Assembly: GCA_964644465.1 (NCBI GenBank)
Contig: CAZXVU010000115.1
Location: 1 to 5,996, forward strand
Direction: 5' to 3'
DNA: 5,996 bases
DNA from: CAZXVU01 sp964644465
GTDB lineage: Bacteria; Chlamydiota; Chlamydiia; Chlamydiales; SM23-39
A program made the position numbers and the translations under genes. Positions within the stretch are counted from its first letter, which is position 1, and the number at the start of each line of letters is the position of its first letter. Below are positions 1 to 4,865 of this stretch, one piece after another. The notes below the pieces were generated by a model. The model did no database searches. It saw only the letters and a list, made by a program, of their open reading frames with translations, and was not told the DNA's origin.

Positions 1-60
1 CATCCTCTCTTTGCCATTCTAGACGATCGGTAGCAAAGATTGGCCACGCAGAGAGAAGGG
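1..60. other. Unassigned flank
   Basis: This is the sequence to the left of the Nudix remnant, that is, downstream of the leftward gene block. I see no tRNA, no clear terminator hairpin and no similarity to the stretch downstream of the intact Nudix gene (1871-1930). A leftward ATG at 15-17 opens a frame that leaves the window after five codons and has no convincing ribosome binding site, so it is not called. Confidence 0.4.
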
Positions 61-197
61 CTAGAACTAACGTCGATTTTGTTCGATTGCAACAACCAAA
101 GACTTTGGCAAATCTTCGTAGCGGTGCCATTCCCATCCCTCACATTTTTCAGGTTTTGTGTATCAGTTTTAAACTGAAAGAACACAAATGTCAAAAA
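61..197 (-). pseudogene. Decayed partial copy of the adjacent two-domain Nudix hydrolase gene
   Basis: This stretch is a damaged duplicate of pieces of the intact Nudix gene at 1931-3091. Positions 102-155 match 1984-2037 at 50 of 54 bases, and 161-197 match 2341-2377 at 32 of 37 bases. CTAGAA at 61-66 corresponds to the intact gene's stop region at 1931-1936. Between the two matching blocks about 298 bases are missing (equivalents of 2038-2335). This removes most of the second Nudix domain and shifts the frame. A further 12 bases (four codons) are lost near the 3' end, where the intact copy carries TTCGA twice, 12 bases apart. Translating the left block leftward still gives KPEKCEGWEWHRYEDLPK, against EPEKCEGWEWHRYENLPK in the intact protein. 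The right block gives TFVFFQFKTDTQ against TFALFQIKTETQ. Everything 5' of the linker is gone, replaced by sulfite oxidase. It cannot encode a working hydrolase. Confidence 0.9.
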
Positions 198-1870
198 GAA
201 GAAACCTCGATCACAGTTTTTGACTGATGATTCACACGAAGACCTCTCTCATTCCAGATCGACTCTGCGGGTTGCACATTCCCCATCGCATCAGTTGCAC
301 GGACCAAAACTTCCGTTCTTGGCTTCACGATAGGAACAGAAGCGTTCCAAGCAGTCCAAGCATATCTCTCTCCTCTTGGCTGATCGATGATGGGATTCAG
401 AGCCGCCCGTTTCCAAGTTTGCCCTCCGTCCAAAGAGAATTCTACTGCGGCGATTTCAGCTCCGCCGCTCCAAGCCCATCCTTGGAGAGGAACTTCAGTG
501 GTTCCTGCTGGAACTTTAATAGCTTTGCCCGATTGGATGAGCGAATTGACACGCAGTTTTGGTTCGAAGGAAATTCTGCCGGATTTATCTTTAGCGATGT
601 AAGCGCGTAAATTATTGCTCATTGCGGCAGGAACGGCCCAAGATCCTAAAGGCGCATATTCTTGCACTTTATCTGCCGGAGCAGCTTCAGCAGTTACCAC
701 TTTGAAATGATCTGGTTTTTTTACGAGGAAATTCCCATTAAAACCAGGGATCCAAAGCCGGAGTGGTCCTCCATGGTCCCGAGTCAAGGGCCTTCCATTC
801 ATCTGAGTGGCAAGCAACGAATTCTTGGGCAATAAATCCAAAGGAATACAGGTAGAAAATAATTCCTTCCCCTCCGGATCCAGCTGCTGGACGAGAAGAA
901 ATTTTCCCTTTTCGGGCTGAACGCCCATCCCACCCAAAATATCCCAAAGAAGATATCCCGTTAGATTTACATTTCCGACTGCGGAATCCCATTGAAGTCC
1001 ATTCGTATTGGGCATTTCAGAGCGGCGATGCCCCGTACACTGGATCACGGAAGCATATGATGCAGTCTGAAATTGTCGTAGGCTGTCCAGGTTGAAAGTG
1101 CGGCTTCCTTCCGGAGTCTCAAAAGCAAGGGTGTAGTTTTGAAGGAGGGGCGCAGGAGTATGAAACCGGACGAACAAATCGTCTTCTTCTGTGAAAAATT
1201 CGGTCAAATTCTCCGGCTTTTGCCCTGCGTTGTAGGGGCGCTCTTGCAAAGGATAGGTACTATATTTCTCTCGATTAGGCTCTACAGCATAAGGATCTGC
1301 TATTTTTGCGTTCGGAGGCGCCTCGGTCAATACTCCTACTATTCGCTTACGGAGCTCTTTCAAAACTTTAGGACTTGGAGCTCCTGAGGGAGAGAGATGT
1401 TTTGCGAATTGCTGCCAATAGGGCATCGCTGCCTTTCCTCCCGCTTCTAAGATACGGTCTCCGCCAGGATGATCATTGACGAAATCGGCCATGGCAGAAA
1501 CATACCATTTTTGATCATCGGGATCCTGCCAGGCAATCCAAAGGCCAGTTTCTAATGTGTTATGCCTTTCCAGCTCCTCAAGAGCGATCTCTCGAAGTTT
1601 ATTCGACTGATGATATGCCAATGCAAGACCTACTAGACCAGCTCCTGCAGCAGCGCACGACCAGCCGATTTTATTCGGTTTGTGCTGGCCAGAAGCTCCT
1701 GTAGAAGAGCTAGAGTAGCTATAATGGCGTCTGCCGCCGTATGAATAAGAAGGCACAGTCCGATTAATAATACCGTGCATGGGCTTGGAACTCTTAGCGG
1801 GACGAAAGGATGGCGGCTTGACCATCGGCCCTGCAGACCTAATCAGTCTATTTATTGCTGGAAAACCCAT
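191..1870 (-). CDS. Eukaryote-type sulfite oxidase (cytochrome b5-like + Mo-cofactor + dimerisation domains)
   Basis: This 559-residue protein is predicted to oxidise sulfite to sulfate at a molybdopterin centre and pass electrons to a b-type heme. Residues 1-93 contain no Asp or Glu, have 13 Arg/Lys and are Ser/Tyr-rich at 41-60. Residues 68-86 are a small-residue hydrophobic segment that could span a membrane. Residues about 105-180 resemble a cytochrome b5 domain, with HPGG at 134-137 and a second candidate heme His at 158. Residues about 190-410 are the Mo-cofactor domain: Cys278 in QCTGHRRSE is the expected Mo ligand, and Arg235, Tyr405 and Arg542 fall where vertebrate sulfite oxidase has its active-site Arg, Tyr and Arg (alignment from memory). 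Residues about 435-555 are the dimerisation domain (GWAWSGG, SLDGGQTW, NVQP). ATG at 1870 has GAGGAG eight bases upstream. The closest match is animal-type SUOX, including presequence, membrane segment and heme domain. The family call is firm; the location and electron acceptor are not known. Confidence 0.9.
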   Translation of the reverse strand: MGFPAINRLIRSAGPMVKPPSFRPAKSSKPMHGIINRTVPSYSYGGRRHYSYSSSSTGASGQHKPNKIGWSCAAAGAGLVGLALAYHQSNKLREIALEELERHNTLETGLWIAWQDPDDQKWYVSAMADFVNDHPGGDRILEAGGKAAMPYWQQFAKHLSPSGAPSPKVLKELRKRIVGVLTEAPPNAKIADPYAVEPNREKYSTYPLQERPYNAGQKPENLTEFFTEEDDLFVRFHTPAPLLQNYTLAFETPEGSRTFNLDSLRQFQTASYASVIQCTGHRRSEMPNTNGLQWDSAVGNVNLTGYLLWDILGGMGVQPEKGKFLLVQQLDPEGKELFSTCIPLDLLPKNSLLATQMNGRPLTRDHGGPLRLWIPGFNGNFLVKKPDHFKVVTAEAAPADKVQEYAPLGSWAVPAAMSNNLRAYIAKDKSGRISFEPKLRVNSLIQSGKAIKVPAGTTEVPLQGWAWSGGAEIAAVEFSLDGGQTWKRAALNPIIDQPRGERYAWTAWNASVPIVKPRTEVLVRATDAMGNVQPAESIWNERGLRVNHQSKTVIEVSSF

Positions 1871-1878
1871 TTGCGCTT

Positions 1879-1884
1879 CTCCTC
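1879..1884 (-). promoter_or_regulatory. Ribosome binding site of sulfite oxidase
   Basis: On the minus strand this reads GAGGAG, eight bases before the ATG at 1870. It supports that start and shows the long basic N-terminal extension is meant to be translated, rather than being an upstream over-call. Confidence 0.75.
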
Positions 1885-1903
1885 ATTTTTAAAAAAGGAC
1901 GGC

Positions 1904-1909
1904 ACTATA
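1904..1909 (-). promoter_or_regulatory. Possible -10 element upstream of sulfite oxidase
   Basis: The minus strand reads TATAGT, five of six matches to TATAAT, in the 60-base gap between the Nudix stop and the sulfite oxidase start. No good TTGACA-like hexamer lies 16-18 bases further upstream, so the element may be chance. No terminator hairpin is visible in this gap, so transcription from the Nudix gene could also carry through. Confidence 0.2.
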
Positions 1910-1930
1910 ACCTAAAGAGAAAAATTTGAG

Positions 1931-3091
1931 CTAGAATAAATCGGGATTTTGTTCGAGGAGAGATTCGATTGAAGGAAATAAAGGCTTTGGCAAATTTTCG
2001 TAACGGTGCCATTCCCATCCCTCGCATTTTTCAGGTTCTTTTGTTTCTAATTTGCCTTCAAACCGATCGACAATCATAAAGAGCGTAATGTAATGCTTGG
2101 AACCATCGATTACATCGTTCGTCCAAACGCCTTTCTTCACAGAAAGCGCGCGAAGTCCTGTCTCTTCTAAAAGTTCGCGGGCTGCGCATTCTTCGGGCGT
2201 TTCTTTAAACTCAAGATGCCCCCCAGGTAATGCCCAAGTTCCAGAACCGTGGGCGTTCTTCCTCTTCCCGATTAAAATATGATCGCCGTCGCGGACGATC
2301 ACTCCTACGCCTACTTTTGGTCGGTTTAACATGGCTTGAGTTTCAGTTTTAATCTGAAAGAGAGCAAATGTCAAAAATGAATCGCGTATGTATACCTTTC
2401 CATGCGGAGCGATTTCCAAAAAACCTTTTTTGATCCCCTTTTCTAATTCATCGACTGTAAATGCTTGGATTCCTGCTATCGCTTCCGATTCCTCTTGAGA
2501 ACTTTTCCCCTCTCCTTTCACATAGCCTGCATAAACTGGAACCACGGAATTCAATACTCCTGTGTCTGGAGCCATTTCACCAAGAGAAACCAGTTTGTCT
2601 ACAATGAGACCGGTTTCTTCCTCAACTTCTCTTCGGGCTGTGTCCTCTTGGTGCTCCCCTTTATGAATTAAACCTCTCGGAACTTCGAGCTCCCAACATC
2701 GCGTTGCATGTCGAAAATTGATATTCAGCGCGATCTTTCCGTCAGGAAGAATGGGTAGCACAGCGACGCCTGCAGGCCCTTTCAATGAATTTTTCCATAG
2801 AAGACGGTCGTATGTACCGACGGCGCCAGTAGGAAAAATCACCGCATCGCGCTGCCAAATCCAATATATATCCTCGGCTATAATGCCTGTTCGGCTTGAG
2901 TTGATCGCTTCCTCTATGCTCAACCCTTTTTTCCTCAGCCTTTCCATGTGGGTCTTTTCAATGATCTCGACTTTGTCTCTATCGACGACAATCTCAATTT
3001 CTCCCTTTTGATGATCTCCTAAAGGCATGTCTTGAATGTACTGATTCATTTCAGCTTGGAGGACCAGAGAAGCGGCTAAAATCAGAAACAC
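1931..3091 (-). CDS. Fused two-domain Nudix hydrolase (ADP-ribose pyrophosphatase-like + NUDT15/MutT-like)
   Basis: This protein carries two complete Nudix boxes, so it should hydrolyse nucleoside diphosphates linked to another group, acting in the cytoplasm. Numbering is from an upstream TTG at 3103. The first box spans residues 144-166 (G144, E150, then REVEEETGL) in a domain like NUDT5/ADP-ribose pyrophosphatase, about 35-250. The second spans 295-317 (G295, E301, then RELLEETGL) in a domain about 262-390. That domain resembles NUDT15 in GVGVIV, GKRKNAHGSGTWALPGGHLEF and EPEKCEGWEWH. Single-domain relatives are usually 140-210 residues, so this is a fusion. I place the start at GTG 3091 because GGAGGG at 3096-3101 sits four bases upstream. 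The TTG at 3103 overlaps that site, and an ATG at 3049 has no ribosome binding site. The first dozen residues are hydrophobic but lack a basic n-region, so a signal peptide is doubtful. Substrates cannot be read from sequence. Confidence 0.88.
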   Translation of the reverse strand: MFLILAASLVLQAEMNQYIQDMPLGDHQKGEIEIVVDRDKVEIIEKTHMERLRKKGLSIEEAINSSRTGIIAEDIYWIWQRDAVIFPTGAVGTYDRLLWKNSLKGPAGVAVLPILPDGKIALNINFRHATRCWELEVPRGLIHKGEHQEDTARREVEEETGLIVDKLVSLGEMAPDTGVLNSVVPVYAGYVKGEGKSSQEESEAIAGIQAFTVDELEKGIKKGFLEIAPHGKVYIRDSFLTFALFQIKTETQAMLNRPKVGVGVIVRDGDHILIGKRKNAHGSGTWALPGGHLEFKETPEECAARELLEETGLRALSVKKGVWTNDVIDGSKHYITLFMIVDRFEGKLETKEPEKCEGWEWHRYENLPKPLFPSIESLLEQNPDLF

Positions 3092-3095
3092 ATTA

Positions 3096-3101
3096 CCCTC
3101 C
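3096..3101 (-). promoter_or_regulatory. Ribosome binding site deciding the Nudix start
   Basis: The minus strand reads GGAGGG, four bases before GTG at 3091. A TTG at 3103-3101 overlaps the element itself and so is an unlikely start. An in-frame amber codon at 3110-3112 blocks any start further upstream. Confidence 0.55.
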
Positions 3102-3109
3102 AACCGGCG

Positions 3110-3184
3110 CTATTGTGTATCATGGGTAAAAACTTGAATCAGATTCCCAGCTCGAGCATGCAATTGGGCTAATGGCGAAATCAT
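3110..3184 (-). other. Short open frame in the Nudix leader (possible leader peptide or severed 5' end)
   Basis: An ATG at 3184, four bases after AGAGAG and only nine bases past the stop of the upstream gene, opens 24 codons. They end in TAG at 3110-3112, in the same frame as the Nudix gene. The peptide begins MISPLAQLHARAG and ends FTHDTQ. It could be a translated leader, a former N-terminus cut off by a nonsense mutation, or chance. I do not recognise the peptide. Confidence 0.25.
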
Positions 3185-3193
3185 AAAACTCTC

Positions 3194-4690
3194 TTAGTTT
3201 CTCAAAGCGATCGGTATCAATTGGAACATGTTGTGCTCATCATCTTCCAACTTGGCAGGAGCTCGAAAGGCAACGTAATTTCTAAAGGTTCCCATCCCAG
3301 GAAAGCGGTGCAATGAGATCGGTTTGCCTTCGGCTCCGCAATCAAGGAAGAAGAAATCCCATTTCGCTCTCGCGTCATTGAAATAAGCAAATACTCCAAA
3401 CGGCTCGGGCGCTTGCGGCGAACCTTTTAAAATGATTCCAGCGATCAAATTCTTTCGCAATTCTTTCGCTGTAATTTGCAAACTGCCTGCCATCTGCTCC
3501 ACTCTGCGTGGATAACTGTTCCCGATCGGCTTTTGCGGTTTTCGGAGATCCTCTGTTGTGCCGAATTGATTTGTTGGATACCGAGGAGATGTGAGTTCTT
3601 CGAGTAGGCTCACTTGTACCTCTTCGAGGGATTCGAAAGATTTCAAGGCATCTGTATGGGCTGCAAAGGCATCTTTTTCATGGCCAGCCGCGGAGAAACT
3701 GAGACACCCTTCCCCAACAATTTGATCGAGGAGTTCTCCCAGAATGACCTCTTTTCTCGCAATTTTAGGCCATAAGAGTTCAATCCCCTTGAGAACCGCA
3801 AATATTCTTCCGCCTTTGCCCACTTCTGGGAAATCGGAAAATTTAAACGTCCCTTCCCAAACTTTATCGCCAGATGTTGGAGGTCTAAAACCTTGGGCTC
3901 TAACTTGTATTTGATCTCGTTTAGCTCTTCGAGGACCTGGGTTGGGAAAGCGGGCGTCTAATTCAGGATCGGAAAGATGGCCGTCATCAACGCTATCACT
4001 CTCGCTCGAAGAATCAGCTATCTCCGCCAAAGGCTTTTTGATCATGGTCCGCGGATCGAATTCCTCTTTTACATCCAAATCACTCTCTTCGGGCTTTACG
4101 ATACCCGCTCCATTTCCGGGTAGGTTAAAAACAAGTCCGGGAGCTGGATCGTCTAGCTCTGCAGCTCGATGTAAATCTCCATCTACCGCAACAACTTCCG
4201 CAAGTTCATCCTCATCGTCTTGACCTCCAATCAACTCATCTCCATCGATCTCATCAGGGTGATCTACATCAGCCCCTAACCCGCCGATTCCTGCTGCCGC
4301 AGGCTCTTCATGAATTGCTTGGCCAGCGCCTCCAGCTCCTACGAGGCCAGGAAGGGGTGCTCTAAGGTCTCTTTGCTCCTGATGGACAACTCTATTGGGT
4401 TGGAGCCGAACCTCTCCTGGGACCGCGCCATTCGCTTGGAGCTGGGGCAGTTGATCTGTGTGAATAAGACGATTCAAAGATTGTCCATGGGTTGGTTGGA
4501 CATCAACTCTCCGAGGATCGATCGGCGTTGGAGTTTTCTTCTGAAAACAAGAAAAAATTGTTTTGAAAAATTGAAGCACTGCTTTGAGAACGGTAGCTAC
4601 GAGATTTTTCAACTTCTGAAAACATCCGGGAGCCGCAGCTCCTTCAGTGAACATCGACCGCGTATGTAATACTGGAGAAAATGTAACCAT
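3194..4690 (-). CDS. Hypothetical protein, candidate secreted or membrane-associated effector
   Basis: I do not recognise this 498-residue protein. Residues 23-51 form a lysine-dotted hydrophobic stretch bracketed by two CFQK motifs. Polar residues fall at 26, 29, 33, 36, 40, 43, 47 and 50, a 3-4 spacing expected of an amphipathic helix lying on a membrane. Residues about 55-270 are low in hydrophobics and rich in Gly, Ala, Pro and acidic residues, with dense acidic runs at 141-181 and 201-211 and a Ser/Asp/Glu cluster at 227-236, so probably disordered. A basic patch (RRAKR) sits at 254-258. Residues about 277-498 look folded, with aromatic segments such as WEGTFKFSDFP, FGVFAYF and WDFFFLDCG and a hydrophobic end. 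No catalytic motif is evident. ATG at 4690 has GAGG seven bases upstream. The gene is divergent from tyrP and lies 102 bases before the Nudix start. This architecture fits chlamydial host-interaction proteins, but that is inference only. Confidence 0.8.
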   Translation of the reverse strand: MVTFSPVLHTRSMFTEGAAAPGCFQKLKNLVATVLKAVLQFFKTIFSCFQKKTPTPIDPRRVDVQPTHGQSLNRLIHTDQLPQLQANGAVPGEVRLQPNRVVHQEQRDLRAPLPGLVGAGGAGQAIHEEPAAAGIGGLGADVDHPDEIDGDELIGGQDDEDELAEVVAVDGDLHRAAELDDPAPGLVFNLPGNGAGIVKPEESDLDVKEEFDPRTMIKKPLAEIADSSSESDSVDDGHLSDPELDARFPNPGPRRAKRDQIQVRAQGFRPPTSGDKVWEGTFKFSDFPEVGKGGRIFAVLKGIELLWPKIARKEVILGELLDQIVGEGCLSFSAAGHEKDAFAAHTDALKSFESLEEVQVSLLEELTSPRYPTNQFGTTEDLRKPQKPIGNSYPRRVEQMAGSLQITAKELRKNLIAGIILKGSPQAPEPFGVFAYFNDARAKWDFFFLDCGAEGKPISLHRFPGMGTFRNYVAFRAPAKLEDDEHNMFQLIPIALRN

Positions 4691-4865
4691 AAGAAAACCT
4701 CAAAAATGGAGGGGCATTTTCTTCCCAAAGAGATTTTTCCGCACTAAAAAAAATCGATCAGCGAGAGTGAAATTATTTCTAATCGAAAAAGTGAGGCCGG
4801 TAAATTTTCTACCCCTTTTCTCCCAATAGCATTATTATAGGCGGCAATTATCGGAGCATTTTACT
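4691..4865. promoter_or_regulatory. Divergent intergenic region carrying start signals for both flanking genes
   Basis: Both genes must start transcription here. For the rightward tyrP, CGGAG at 4852-4856 is a ribosome binding site nine bases before the ATG, and TATTAT at 4833-4838 is a -10-like hexamer (five of six), without a clear -35. For the leftward gene, GAGG at 4698-4701 is the ribosome binding site, and AATAAT read at 4772-4777 is a -10-like hexamer, again without a good -35. The two candidate -10 elements are about 55 bases apart and face outward, so the two promoters could interfere. I see no operator-like inverted repeat. Confidence 0.4.

Noticed and set aside
1..17. Possible start of another leftward gene at ATG 15-17
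   Set aside because: Only five codons are visible and no convincing Shine-Dalgarno lies before it.
164..176. Palindrome CAGTTTTAAACTG as a terminator for sulfite oxidase
   Set aside because: The stem is short and AT-rich with no following T-run. The related TTTCAG/CTGAAA pair at 2341-2359 lies in the coding linker of the intact Nudix gene, so the symmetry comes from duplicated coding sequence.
227..610. Rightward open frame opposite the 3' part of the sulfite oxidase gene
   Set aside because: It is fully antisense to a well-supported gene, has no ribosome binding site and its product has no recognisable domain.
1139..1387. Rightward open frame of 82 codons opposite the sulfite oxidase heme and Mo domains
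   Set aside because: An antisense shadow; GGAGGGG near the start is within coding sequence of the real gene and the product is not protein-like in any family I know.
1680..1740. Twin-arginine (Tat) signal in sulfite oxidase at Arg47-Arg48
   Set aside because: The hydrophobic segment begins about 20 residues later and the flanking residues do not fit S-R-R-x-F-L-K.
3057..3091. Signal peptide on the Nudix hydrolase
   Set aside because: The first dozen residues are hydrophobic, but there is no basic n-region, the stretch is short, and Nudix hydrolases act on cytoplasmic nucleotides.
3942..4223. Rightward Ser-rich frame opposite the acidic region of the hypothetical protein
   Set aside because: The serine richness is simply the reverse complement of the Asp/Glu codons of the leftward gene.
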